Assembly: GCA_035275405.1 (NCBI GenBank)
Contig: DATEMU010000005.1
Location: 186,001-250,000 of the forward strand
Source of the DNA: Phycisphaerae bacterium
Lineage (GTDB): Bacteria > Planctomycetota > Phycisphaerae > UBA1845 > UTPLA1
Direction: 5' to 3'
Length of the DNA stretch: 64,000 nt
This document shows positions 1 to 7,211 of this stretch, in pieces. The position numbers were made by a program, and so were the translations under genes. The notes under the pieces were generated by a model, which was not told the origin of the DNA, did no database searches, and saw nothing but the letters and a program-made list of their open reading frames with translations. Position 1 is the first letter of the stretch; every line of letters begins with the position of its first letter.

Positions 1-12
1 AGAACCCTTTCA

Positions 13-615
13 TTGATAACTCCAAGTTCAGCTCGGCGTCTCTGTGCCTCTGTGGTGAGCGTTTTCCTCTTTGCCACCGGCTGCGCGCATCTCAACAACC
101 CCTACGAAGACTCCAGCGCCATGATTGACGAGGAGATGACGACACCCAGCACGCAAACCTACCTGGCCGGCGGCGCGCCCACAGGCCGGCCGTTCGGCCG
201 CACCTGGTCCAGCTCGCAGGTGCTGTACACGAACGGTGCCGTCACACACTGGCCGCTCTGGTTTGAGGACCCGTTCGAGGACAAGGGCAACGGCTACCAG
301 CCGGTCGCGGACCGCGACGCGCCGGATAACGTCTTCTGCTGGAACTGGGTGGATTATCTGCACATCGGCTACGGCCCCGGCCGCGAGCTGGTGAACATTG
401 CCGGCTACCCCGCCAGCGCCGCCGTGACGCCGCCGGGCACGCTGATGGAAAGCGACGGCCGCTTGAGCAAGGGCCTGCTCGGTTATGACCACGACGCCCA
501 GCGCGCCGACTCCGCCACGCGCGAGCCGCCGCATGTCCACCCCGTCGATCGGCGTGACCACACCGACGAAGAGCACCATGAACCGCCGGCGGTGACACAG
601 CCGGAAGAGCATTAG
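13..615 (+). CDS. predicted lipoprotein, unknown function
   Basis: The 200-residue frame has a hydrophobic stretch ending in a lipobox-like FATGC near residue 24, so export and lipidation are likely. The rest is polar, Trp- and Pro-containing, with a His/Glu-rich tail (residues 165-200), and I recognise no domain. The listed start is TTG at 13, but the frame is open to the window edge, so the gene may begin outside. GTG codons at 52 and 55 would leave a very short signal. Bases 37-58 belong to a dispersed repeat whose inverted pair lies at 18474-18597, so the N-terminus is partly repeat-derived and the true start is uncertain. Confidence 0.6.
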   Translation: MITPSSARRLCASVVSVFLFATGCAHLNNPYEDSSAMIDEEMTTPSTQTYLAGGAPTGRPFGRTWSSSQVLYTNGAVTHWPLWFEDPFEDKGNGYQPVADRDAPDNVFCWNWVDYLHIGYGPGRELVNIAGYPASAAVTPPGTLMESDGRLSKGLLGYDHDAQRADSATREPPHVHPVDRRDHTDEEHHEPPAVTQPEEH

Positions 616-645
616 TGGAGCATGGGCCTCCGGCCCGTGCGAATC
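612..645. repeat. GC-rich palindrome at gene start
   Basis: A hairpin with arms GGGCC and GGCCC around TCC lies at the junction between the lipoprotein gene and the DUF2442 gene. It overlaps the first codons of the annotated DUF2442 frame, which suggests that the ATG at 622 may belong to an intergenic repeat rather than to the gene. Confidence 0.45.
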
Positions 646-894
646 ATCTTGAATCCGCGAGTTCAATCGGTCGTAGCAAGAAACGGCTACAAACTCGAAC
701 TCACCTTTTCGAACGGTGAAGTTGGAGTTTACGATTGCACGCCGTTACTCGATTTCGGGGTCTTCACAGAGCTGCGCGACGTTGATTATTTCAAACGGGC
801 CATCGCGGAGAGCGGCACCGTAGTCTGGCCGAACGAGCAGGATATTTGCCCGGATACGCTGTACGAAGATTCGAAAAACCTGGCTTCAACATAG
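622..894 (+). CDS. DUF2442 domain protein
   Basis: The 90-residue product matches the DUF2442 pattern: a Pro-Arg-Val start, alternating beta strands, a LLDFGVFTELRD segment, then VVWPNEQDICPDTLY (about residues 66-80), the family's WPN..D..P..LY block. Function is unknown; these small proteins often sit in toxin-antitoxin-like pairs or as orphans. No partner (DUF4160) is seen here. The ATG at 622 lies in a GC-rich palindrome; a TTG at 649 would start the protein at MNPRVQSVV, closer to the usual family start. A decayed copy of the C-terminal block occurs 320 bp downstream. Confidence 0.75.
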   Translation: MGLRPVRIILNPRVQSVVARNGYKLELTFSNGEVGVYDCTPLLDFGVFTELRDVDYFKRAIAESGTVVWPNEQDICPDTLYEDSKNLAST

Positions 895-1064
895 GCCCAC
901 CTACGCGAAGTTTTCGGCCGCGAGCGTGCGGCCATTCGGAGAGGCTGCTTTCCGGAACGCCCGCAACGCAGATTGCTTCAAAAGCGAATCGGGATCACTT
1001 GTGAATCCTCGCGAGCAACTTTGGGCCATAGTGTTTAGCCGTGGTTATATTGTGTAGCGTAGCC

Positions 1065-1085
1065 TGGTTAACACCGTGTAAACCA
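1065..1085. repeat. palindrome A (operator-like)
   Basis: Arms TGGTTAACAC and GTGTAAACCA are inverted with 9 of 10 pairs matching around a single C. The core GTTAACAC-C-GTGT recurs at 1275-1288 with a G centre. Two copies upstream of a strong promoter suit an operator for a dimeric regulator, but no regulator is identified. Confidence 0.45.
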
Positions 1086-1143
1086 AACCGACTCCACTTT
1101 ATATATAGCTTATCATCAGTAATGGCGCTCTTGGGCTAACTCT

Positions 1144-1230
1144 CTACTCGTCTGGCCTAATGAGCAGGATTCGTGTTACAACATGATGAATGAAGCGTGT
1201 AAATCTCCAATTCAAAAAAAGGACAGATAA
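1144..1230 (+). pseudogene. remnant of a second DUF2442 gene
   Basis: In the frame read from about 1144 the product contains LVWPNEQDSCYN, matching VVWPNEQDICPD of the intact DUF2442 gene, and runs to a TAA at 1228. No start codon or upstream domain is present in frame. It is best read as the decayed 3' part of a duplicated copy; the match is short, so chance is possible. Confidence 0.4.
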
Positions 1231-1274
1231 TTACCGCACATTTTCTCTACCCGAAGCGAAGCACGAAGTACGGC

Positions 1275-1288
1275 GTTAACACGGTGTT
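1275..1288. repeat. palindrome B (operator-like)
   Basis: GTTAACAC-G-GTGTT is a second copy of the palindrome at 1065-1085, placed 70 bp before the -35 box at 1359. The shared core suggests a common binding protein or a recombination site. Confidence 0.4.
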
Positions 1289-1358
1289 GAATTAACATCG
1301 AGACCGGGCGTGCGCGCCGGCGAGGAACAAGTTTCAACTGCCATGAACGCGGCACTTC

Positions 1359-1386
1359 TTGACAGTAATTCACGATGTGTTATAAT
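1359..1386 (+). promoter_or_regulatory. perfect-box sigma-70 promoter
   Basis: TTGACA at 1359-1364 and TATAAT at 1381-1386 are both exact consensus boxes with a 16-bp spacer. This is by far the best promoter match noticed in the window. Transcription would begin near 1393 and run rightwards into the structured stretch ending at the terminator at 1754-1787. Confidence 0.8.
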
Positions 1387-1392
1387 GGGCCC

Positions 1393-1787
1393 CGCAAGCA
1401 GGAAGAATCGGTTCTTCCTAATTGCTCGGTGTCGTTGCGACGACTTCGATGGTCGAGAAGGCTACGGTGTTGGATATCGCTGGCGGTTTACTTGAGGTAA
1501 ACTTTGTCGAGTCCAGAACGTCGTTAGTTAGTATTCGCCGCTCGATCTTTCGAAATATAGGTTCGTTGGTTTGCCCCGTGCAAACCTCCGGAACCCAAGC
1601 AACGACTCAATTAAGCGATCGCCGGTGTTGCGACTAGGCGATCGAGCACGACGCTAGCTCGGGGCTGTCCAAAGCCGGTTTGCAATGGACCTAATGCTCC
1701 AGAGACTGTGTTGGTTCGCGCCGAATTTCCCTTAAGTAAGTCGGTTCCAAATCGAGGCGGGGTGTCCCCGTCTCAAGTTCTTTTTTT
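1393..1787 (+). ncRNA. putative structured RNA or attenuated leader, ~395 nt
   Basis: Between the consensus promoter and an intrinsic terminator lies a series of clean hairpins: 1400-1419 (8-bp stem, TCGG loop), 1444-1459 (bulged), 1486-1502 (GTTTAC/GTAAAC), 1560-1595 (GGTTC/GAACC enclosing GGTTTG/CAAACC), 1616-1644 (CGATCGCC/GGCGATCG), 1643-1661 (CGAGC/GCTCG) and the terminator stem. I could not match it to tmRNA, RNase P RNA, SRP RNA or 6S RNA by their conserved core sequences. It may be a free small RNA, or a long leader controlling the two genes downstream by transcription attenuation, because the terminator ends just before the ribosome site of the gene at 1806. A weak TTG-started frame (1422-1637) inside it looks non-coding. 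Confidence 0.55.
1754..1787 (+). terminator. intrinsic terminator / attenuator
   Basis: A 9-bp stem (one G-U pair) with arms GAGGCGGGG and CCCCGTCTC around TGT is followed, after six bases, by seven T residues at 1781-1787. The Shine-Dalgarno of the next gene (AAAGGAG) starts within a few bases, the usual geometry of a leader attenuator. Confidence 0.75.
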
Positions 1788-1805
1788 CGAAAGGAGTATT
1801 TCAAC

Positions 1806-2027
1806 ATGCGCGCTCGAAACATCCAGCTTGGAATCAGTCTGCGAGATATACGAACAGAATGGCTGAACTTCGGTGGCCGTGTTGAGGCCGTCCGAGCGAC
1901 GGGTGAAGAGAGATATTCGCATCGGTTTATCGAGCGCCCCATCACGGTGAACAAGCGCAGAAAGGATGCGCCGCGGAAGCTTGTTTTCGCTCTCCGCCGA
2001 ATTGCAGCCATACGCCGCGCCGCCTAA
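1806..2027 (+). CDS. small basic protein, unknown function
   Basis: A 73-residue product very rich in Arg and Lys, with no membrane segment, Cys pair or recognised domain. A strong Shine-Dalgarno (AAAGGAG) lies 8 bases before the ATG, which supports translation. It sits directly behind the attenuator-like terminator and 38 bases before the zinc-ribbon/sigma-4 gene, so the two are probably co-transcribed by read-through from the promoter at 1359. The charge would suit RNA or DNA binding, but that is inference. Confidence 0.6.
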   Translation: MRARNIQLGISLRDIRTEWLNFGGRVEAVRATGEERYSHRFIERPITVNKRRKDAPRKLVFALRRIAAIRRAA

Positions 2028-2065
2028 CGGTCTTCAACCACTCTCAAAAACAAAAGGAGCTACCG

Positions 2066-2542
2066 ATGAAACAGCCGGATTTTCAAAAGGCCCTCATGAA
2101 AGCGCAGTTCAAGTGCCGCAACTGTAACCATACTTGGTTTTCCTTTGACGCCCGTCGCCCCAAGCAGTGCCCCGTTTGCACTGAGGCTCAAATAGCGAGA
2201 GTGAGCGGCGAGGGCATTCGCAGGAGAATGTACTGGGATCGCTTGGAGTCGGTCCTAACGTCTCTAACTTATCGCGAGCGGGAAGTGATCAAGCTCCGCT
2301 ACGGCATTGGAGATGGGTACATCTACACGCTCAGACAGGTCGGGAGGATATTCAAGCTCTCTCACGCGCGCATCCACCAAATCGAGGCCAAGGCCATCCG
2401 CAAGCTTACTCATCCGGTGCGCGCGGAAAAACTCAGAAGAGCGGGGTTACTGACCCATTACGCCCGACTGACGATGCCGAAAGGAATGGCGGCTTTGATA
2501 AGGCGAATCTCCGACGGCATGCGAACCCGTCACGCCGGCTAG
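2066..2542 (+). CDS. zinc-ribbon plus sigma-70 region 4 protein
   Basis: The 158-residue protein has an N-terminal zinc ribbon (Cys17, Cys20, Cys35, Cys38) and then a helix-turn-helix block at about 63-120 that reads like RpoD region 4: LTYREREVIKLRYGIG, then HARIHQIEAKAIRKL and HP. In sigma factors this part contacts the -35 box and the beta flap. Regions 1-3 are missing, so it cannot be a complete sigma factor; it may be an RNA-polymerase-associated regulator or an orphan DNA-binding protein. An AAAGGAG site precedes the ATG by 7 bases. It follows the small basic gene and ends overlapping the broken gene on the other strand. Confidence 0.8.
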   Translation: MKQPDFQKALMKAQFKCRNCNHTWFSFDARRPKQCPVCTEAQIARVSGEGIRRRMYWDRLESVLTSLTYREREVIKLRYGIGDGYIYTLRQVGRIFKLSHARIHQIEAKAIRKLTHPVRAEKLRRAGLLTHYARLTMPKGMAALIRRISDGMRTRHAG

Positions 2543-2721
2543 CGACTCTTATTCGGCGGCGGCATCGGTTTGAGGCCTAGCTTCTCGCGGTATTTGTCCG
2601 CAACCGTGCGGGCTTACTCGGCGAGATGAAGTACATCGCTACCAAACTCGGCGCTGAGCCGTTCACGAACGCGGCGAACGTCGTCGAAAGAGGATTCTTC
2701 GCGATTATTCTGTTGGGACAC
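2539..2721 (-). pseudogene. small gene broken by one in-frame stop
   Basis: Reading leftwards from GTG at 2721 the frame gives SFDDVRRVRERLSAEFG and so on to HLAE, then a TAA at 2614-2616, then ARTVADKYREKLGLKP and a final TAG at 2539-2541. Both halves are in the same frame and look like one helical 60-residue protein. The single stop therefore suggests a young pseudogene, a sequencing error or, less likely, read-through. It is convergent with the sigma-4 gene and overlaps its last four bases. It is too short and interrupted for ordinary gene calling. Function unknown. Confidence 0.55.
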
Positions 2722-2766
2722 GTTCTGTCGCCCCTTCGAGGCTTTGTTTTTTGTTAACGCCGCTGA

Positions 2767-2812
2767 CCAGGGGCTCGCGCCCCTGGCTACTGTCGGCTGC
2801 CCCTAGCGGGGC
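2767..2812. repeat. double GC hairpin after the pilus operon
   Basis: Two hairpins lie side by side: CCAGGGGC/GCCCCTGG (2767-2786, 4-base loop) and GCCCC/GGGGC (2799-2812). They follow the last gene of the minus-strand pilus operon by about a dozen bases. There is no T-tract on the minus strand, so this is either a factor-dependent transcription end or a dispersed intergenic palindrome. Confidence 0.5.
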
Positions 2813-2823
2813 AAAGAAAAACA

Positions 2824-3738
2824 CTACTCCACAAAATTCGGCTGCCAGATAGAGCCGCCCAGGCCGTAGATTTGCCGCGTGTCGAAGTACCCGTGCGAGG
2901 CATGCCCGTCGGCGAAGCCCACCGACCACGATGAGAACTTGCGATGCCAGCCTTGTCGCTGGGGCAGCGCCGGGGGAAGGTCCTTGTAGCCGCTGTACGG
3001 CGCGGCGTTGTAGGTCGCGCTGTAAAAGCCCTGCTCCACCCACATGACAAACCGCGAGGCCGTCCCGCCATTCAAATGTTTGCCCAGCCGGGCGGACAAT
3101 TCCGCGTTTTGCGGCGGGTTATGGATCGCCGACGAGAAATCCTGACCGACATAGCCCTGCAGCCAGCGGGTATTGAGCGTGTAACTGCTGCCGTTGGCCT
3201 CCCAGCTCGACCGCATCTCCTCCTCCACCCACTCACCCGGCTCGCCGATGATCGCCGTCGAGTTCGACCGGTCGCCCTGGCAGATGAAGGTCTTGATGAT
3301 GTCGAAGCCGCGCTGGTCGAAGTCGAAAGGCGCCGCCTGCGCCGTGCGGTCAATGTACTTGTTGAGCGGGCGTATCTGCGCGGGGTACTGGCTGGAGTCC
3401 ACGCCAAGGTCCATGGGATCGGGCTTGGGCGCGCGGAAACCGCCGAACGCCCACGGCGTGACGACCGTCGGCTGGTACATTCTGTGCGGGGGGATCTGAT
3501 ACCACGGCACCAGCGGGGTTCCGTCGTTGTCCTCGAAATACATGATCGTCGCGGTGCCGATGGTGCGCAGGTTGGCCAGGCACTTGATCGCCTTGGCCTC
3601 CTCGCGCGAGGCGCGCAGGTACGTCATGAGCAGGGCCACGAGCAGGGCGATGATCGCCAGCACGACGAGCAATTCGATCAGGGTAAACGCCGAGCGCCGT
3701 CCCCCGGGCGGTTGCGAGTTTTTCCGACTCAGGTTCAT
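2824..3738 (-). CDS. prepilin-like protein (type II secretion/DUF1559-like)
   Basis: The 304-residue product starts with a short basic leader and GRRSAFTLIELLVVLAIIALL (residues 13-33 region), the class III prepilin cleavage and membrane-helix signature with the +5 Glu. The remaining globular part ends with a VGFADGHASHGYF block resembling the H-X9-DG tail common in planctomycete pseudopilins. It would be processed by a prepilin peptidase and assembled by the neighbouring ATPases. It is the last gene of the five-gene minus-strand operon, 19 bases after the zinc-ribbon gene. Pseudopilin versus surface prepilin-type protein cannot be decided here. Confidence 0.85.
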   Translation of the reverse strand: MNLSRKNSQPPGGRRSAFTLIELLVVLAIIALLVALLMTYLRASREEAKAIKCLANLRTIGTATIMYFEDNDGTPLVPWYQIPPHRMYQPTVVTPWAFGGFRAPKPDPMDLGVDSSQYPAQIRPLNKYIDRTAQAAPFDFDQRGFDIIKTFICQGDRSNSTAIIGEPGEWVEEEMRSSWEANGSSYTLNTRWLQGYVGQDFSSAIHNPPQNAELSARLGKHLNGGTASRFVMWVEQGFYSATYNAAPYSGYKDLPPALPQRQGWHRKFSSWSVGFADGHASHGYFDTRQIYGLGGSIWQPNFVE

Positions 3739-3757
3739 ACGAGCCGTTCGCCTTTAA

Positions 3758-4186
3758 TCATCGAACCTTGGCCGCCGGTTTGGCCGCCGCCGATTTGTCC
3801 GGCGGACGAGGCAATTCCTCCCTGGACCGATCGCTGTCCGCCACGACCGTGGGACTCCCGGGAGAACACTTTGGACATTGCCCGCTCTCGCCGGGCACGT
3901 CGCGACCGAAGTAGATCGTCCGGCATTGGGGGCAGACCATCGCCAGATACGCCTGCTTCTGACGGCATTGCGGACACTTCAGCGGGGCCCAATGTTGCGG
4001 ATCACGGTCGGCTTGCTGTGCAACCTGGCGGGCGGTCAGGAGGAAATCGTGAGCGCAGGACTTGCAAAGCCACTGCGTGTGCGAGTCGTCGCCGGCCGAA
4101 AGTGGATCGGCCTGGCCGCCCTGCAGGAAGAGGGCCAGCCCCACGCCGCAAGCGACCACGACGAGAATGCTGATTCTAAGTTTCAT
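3758..4186 (-). CDS. membrane-anchored double zinc-ribbon protein
   Basis: 142 residues. An N-terminal membrane helix or signal (residues 5-22) is followed by four CxxC pairs (Cys41/44, 71/74, 85/88, 104/107), enough for two zinc ribbons, and a Pro/Lys-rich tail. I know no named family for it. It lies between a GspE-type ATPase gene and a prepilin gene in the same operon, so a role in pilus or secretion assembly is the simplest guess. Confidence 0.65.
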   Translation of the reverse strand: MKLRISILVVVACGVGLALFLQGGQADPLSAGDDSHTQWLCKSCAHDFLLTARQVAQQADRDPQHWAPLKCPQCRQKQAYLAMVCPQCRTIYFGRDVPGESGQCPKCSPGSPTVVADSDRSREELPRPPDKSAAAKPAAKVR

Positions 4187-4273
4187 GAGCTTGGGACTCC
4201 GGGCAAGGTTCCCAAGGGATGGCTGCCGCCGGTGATTCTATCCGAAACAGGGGCGGCACGTCTAGAGCGCCCA

Positions 4274-6028
4274 TTACGCGGAGATGACCGTCTCTTTCAC
4301 GACCTCCTCAATCGTCGTGACGCCGTCGTAGATGGCGAGGAGGCCGCTTTCGCGAAGGGTACGCATCCCGTTGCGCAGGGCGGCTTCGTGGAGGATGCCG
4401 GTGGAGGCGCCGTTCATGACCAGCGTGCGGATTTCGTCGGTAAAGACCATGATTTCGAAGAGACCAACCCGCCCGCGGTAGCCGGTGCCATTGCAGAAAT
4501 CGCAACCCTTGCCGAAATAGAACGAGCGGCCCTGGACGTCCTCGGGCTTGAGCTGCAATTCGTAGAGCTGTTCTTCGGTCGGCGTGTAAGCCTGCTTGCA
4601 GTTCTTACAGACGCGGCGGCAAAGGCGCTGGGCCACGACCGCCTCGAACGTCGCGGTAATCAAAAACGGCTCAACGCCGAGGTCGAGCAAGCGGGCCACG
4701 GAGCTGGCGGCGTCGTTGGTGTGCAGCGTCGTCAAAACCAGGTGACCGGTCAGCGACGCCTGGATGGCGATCTGCGCCGTCTCCAGGTCGCGAATTTCAC
4801 CGACGAGGATGACGTCCGGGTCCTGTCGCAGAAAGCTGCGCAGGCAGCGGGCGAAGGTCATTCCGATGTCGGTGTTGACCTGGCACTGGATAAGCCCATC
4901 GATGTCATATTCGACGGGGTCCTCGGCGGTGAGGATTTTGATCGTCGGGTCGTTCAGGGCGCTGAGGCAGGCGTAGAGCGTCGTGGTCTTGCCGGAACCG
5001 GTGGGGCCGGTGTTGATAATGACGCCGTGCGGCCGGTCGATCAGCTTCTTCATGAGATCGAGGTCGTCCTCGCGCAGGCCGATCTTGTCCAGTTCGAGCT
5101 GGACGTTTGACCGGTCGAGAATACGCAACACCACCGACTCGCCGAACATCGTCGGCAGGACGGCGACGCGAAGGTCGACGGAGTTGCCGGCGACGGTGAG
5201 GCTGATGCGGCCGTCCTGAGGCATGCGCCGCTCGGCGATGTCGAGATTGGCCATAACTTTGATACGGCTGGCGATGGCCATGGCGAGGAAGCGCGGCGGC
5301 GGAATCATGTCGTAGAGCACGCCGTCGATGCGATAGCGCAGCTTGTATTCGTTCTCAAACGGCTCGAAGTGAATGTCGCTGGAGTGGTCCCGGATGGCCT
5401 TGAGCAGAATGAAGTTCAGAAGCTGCTTGACCGGGTTGGACTGGATCAGTTCGTTCAAGTCTTCCAGGTCGATCGATTCGCCGCGTCCCTCGAACTTGGC
5501 CAGATCGGGGCTATTGCCCAAGTCGTCCAGCAGATCGTTGATCGATTCGCCGGTCCCCTCGGGGTAATAGCGGGCCAGCGACGCCGTGATCTGTTCGTCG
5601 GTCGCGATCAGCGCCTTGATGCTGTAGCCCAGCAGCTTGCGCAGGTCGTCCGTCGCCTGAAAATTGTCCGGCGAGGCGATGGCGATGCTGAGCGTCTTCG
5701 TCGCCGCGTCGAAATCGACCGGTACGATCCGGTAGGTGTTGGCCATCTGGTTCGGCACGAGCTTGACCGTCTCGGGGTTGACGTCAATCGTGTCGAGGTT
5801 GACCGGCTCCATGCCGATCTGTGCGGCAAGGGCGACCTGGAGGTCGGACTCCTTGATGTAGCCCATGTCGACGAGAATCCGCCCGAGCGGACCGCGATTG
5901 GTCTTTTGAACGGCGAGGGCCTCGTGAACCTGCTTGCGGTTCACCTTGCCCATCTTGCTCAAGATGCGGCCGATGAGACGACCCTTGTATTCGCGGGTCG
6001 ATGAGGATGCGGGGGCGACGGCGGACAT
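4274..6028 (-). CDS. GspE/PilB-family secretion or pilus ATPase (first copy)
   Basis: Hexameric ATPase that powers pilin polymerisation at the inner membrane. The 584-residue product has an N-terminal MshEN-type domain (about 15-150), Walker A GPTGSGKTT (about 338-346), the Asp box EDPVEYDIDG, Walker B DPDVILVGEIRD, the His box TGHLVLTTLHT, and a Cys4 zinc site (CRRVCKNCK and CDFCNGTGYRG). I chose ATG 6028 over the upstream TTG at 6055 because GGAG lies 6 bases before it. It follows pilT by about 40 bases. No PilC/GspF platform gene is in the cluster. Confidence 0.9.
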   Translation of the reverse strand: MSAVAPASSSTREYKGRLIGRILSKMGKVNRKQVHEALAVQKTNRGPLGRILVDMGYIKESDLQVALAAQIGMEPVNLDTIDVNPETVKLVPNQMANTYRIVPVDFDAATKTLSIAIASPDNFQATDDLRKLLGYSIKALIATDEQITASLARYYPEGTGESINDLLDDLGNSPDLAKFEGRGESIDLEDLNELIQSNPVKQLLNFILLKAIRDHSSDIHFEPFENEYKLRYRIDGVLYDMIPPPRFLAMAIASRIKVMANLDIAERRMPQDGRISLTVAGNSVDLRVAVLPTMFGESVVLRILDRSNVQLELDKIGLREDDLDLMKKLIDRPHGVIINTGPTGSGKTTTLYACLSALNDPTIKILTAEDPVEYDIDGLIQCQVNTDIGMTFARCLRSFLRQDPDVILVGEIRDLETAQIAIQASLTGHLVLTTLHTNDAASSVARLLDLGVEPFLITATFEAVVAQRLCRRVCKNCKQAYTPTEEQLYELQLKPEDVQGRSFYFGKGCDFCNGTGYRGRVGLFEIMVFTDEIRTLVMNGASTGILHEAALRNGMRTLRESGLLAIYDGVTTIEEVVKETVISA

Positions 6029-6070
6029 TGCAGACTCCAGGGAGCATAGGTCCAATAGGACCCATACAGC

Positions 6071-7207
6071 CTATTTCTTCTCCTCTTCGGGCGGCACCTC
6101 GTCCTTGATGGTGATGATCGCCTCGCCGGCCTCGTGCAGTTTGCCGGCCTTCTCCAGCTTCTCCTGTAACTCGCCCGGCTGCCGGGCCTTATCGAGCATT
6201 TCCGCGGCGTCGATCATGCCCTTCTCATACAGCGACCAGAGGTGCTCATCGAGAAGCTGCATCCCGTACTTCTTCCCGGTCTGGATGGCCGAGTCGATGC
6301 GGAAGGTCTTGTTCTCGCGGATCAGGTTGGCAATCGCCGGCGTCACCACGAGAAACTCGTAGGCGGCGACCATGCCCGAGGGCTTTCGCGGCATGAGCGC
6401 CTGCGAAAGGATCGCGATCAGCGACGTGGAAAGCTGCACGCGAATCTGGTCCTGCTGCTCGTGCGGAAAGGCGTCGATAATTCGGTTCACGGTACCCTGG
6501 CAACCGGTGGTGTGCAGCGTCGAGAAGACCAAGTGGCCCGTTTCGGCGGCGAGAATGGCGTTGGAGATCGTCTCCAAATCGCGCATTTCACCGACGAGAA
6601 TCACGTCCGGATCGGACCGAAGCACGCGGCGCAGGGCCTCGGCGAAGCTCGGCACGTCGTTGCCCACTTCGCGCTGATTGATCAGGCTTTTCTTGTGCGA
6701 ATGGTAGTATTCGATCGGATCCTCGACGGTCACGATGTGGCGATCCATCTCGTTATTGATGTAATTGAGCATCGACGCCAGCGTCGTCGTCTTGCCGGAG
6801 CCGGTCGGTCCGGTCACGAGGAAAAGACCGCGAGGCCGGCGGCACAGGGCCCGGCAGATGGGCGGCAGGCCGATTTCCTCGAAGGTGAGGAACTTGCTGG
6901 GAATCAATCGCAAGACAATCGAGACGTTGCCCTTCTGGCGAAAGATGGAAACGCGGAAGCGGCCCGCATCGCCGAAGGCGAAACCAAAGTCCGTGCCGCC
7001 CTCTTCCTGCAGCTCCTGCTGGTTGCGGTCCGGCGTGATGGACTTCATCAGCGCGACGCTGTCCTCCGGCTCGAGCACCTTCGTCTCCAGTTGCCGGAGG
7101 CGGCCATGGAGCCGAAGCACGGGCGGACGGCCGACGGACAAATGGATATCCGACGCACCCTTCTTGATGCACGTTTCGAGAATTCGATCAATGTGAATCG
7201 TTGCCAT
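6071..7207 (-). CDS. pilT: twitching motility retraction ATPase PilT
   Basis: Retraction ATPase of type IV pili. 378 residues from MATIHIDRIL; the usual PilT length. It shows Walker A GPTGSGKTT (about 130-138), the Asp box VEDPIEYYH, Walker B DPDVILVGEMRD, the His box TGHLVFSTLHT and the C-terminal AIANLIRE block, close to PilT's AIRNLIRE. It has no zinc Cys cluster, unlike PilB. The longer frame to 7255 is rejected because its extra codons lie in the double-hairpin repeat at 7212-7277. The gene sits between two GspE/PilB-type ATPase genes, all minus strand. Confidence 0.92.
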   Translation of the reverse strand: MATIHIDRILETCIKKGASDIHLSVGRPPVLRLHGRLRQLETKVLEPEDSVALMKSITPDRNQQELQEEGGTDFGFAFGDAGRFRVSIFRQKGNVSIVLRLIPSKFLTFEEIGLPPICRALCRRPRGLFLVTGPTGSGKTTTLASMLNYINNEMDRHIVTVEDPIEYYHSHKKSLINQREVGNDVPSFAEALRRVLRSDPDVILVGEMRDLETISNAILAAETGHLVFSTLHTTGCQGTVNRIIDAFPHEQQDQIRVQLSTSLIAILSQALMPRKPSGMVAAYEFLVVTPAIANLIRENKTFRIDSAIQTGKKYGMQLLDEHLWSLYEKGMIDAAEMLDKARQPGELQEKLEKAGKLHEAGEAIITIKDEVPPEEEKK

Positions 7208-7211
7208 AGTT

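Larger units (their letters stand above)
895..1358. other. intergenic, AT-richer, no intact gene
   Basis: No convincing gene. The stretch is visibly AT-richer than most of the window. It holds two related palindromes (1065-1085 and 1275-1288) and a fragment resembling the DUF2442 C-terminus (1144-1230). It leads into the perfect-box promoter at 1359. Confidence 0.6.

Noticed and set aside
1065-1288. Attachment sites of a mobile element
   Set aside because: The two palindromes flank only about 190 bp and there is no integrase; an operator or repeat is simpler.
1422-1637. Open frame of 71 codons inside the hairpin-rich region
   Set aside because: TTG start without ribosome site, no domain, and the sequence is explained by stem-loops between a promoter and a terminator.
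1393-1787. tmRNA or RNase P RNA
   Set aside because: Length is right, but no CCA end, no tag frame, no T-loop, and no RNase P core sequences were found.
1691-2011. 106-codon minus-strand frame opposite the small basic gene
   Set aside because: No ribosome site or domain; the plus-strand genes have strong AAAGGAG sites and the terminator lies under this frame.
2767-2812. Intrinsic terminator for the pilus operon
   Set aside because: Stems are strong but no T-tract follows on the minus strand; kept as a repeat only.
2944-4173. Long plus-strand frame of 409 codons
   Set aside because: Arg-rich shadow of the minus-strand prepilin and zinc-ribbon genes, typical of high-GC DNA.
6029-6055. N-terminal extension of the first GspE-type ATPase to TTG
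   Set aside because: GGAG sits 6 bases before ATG 6028, and the extra residues overlap that site.
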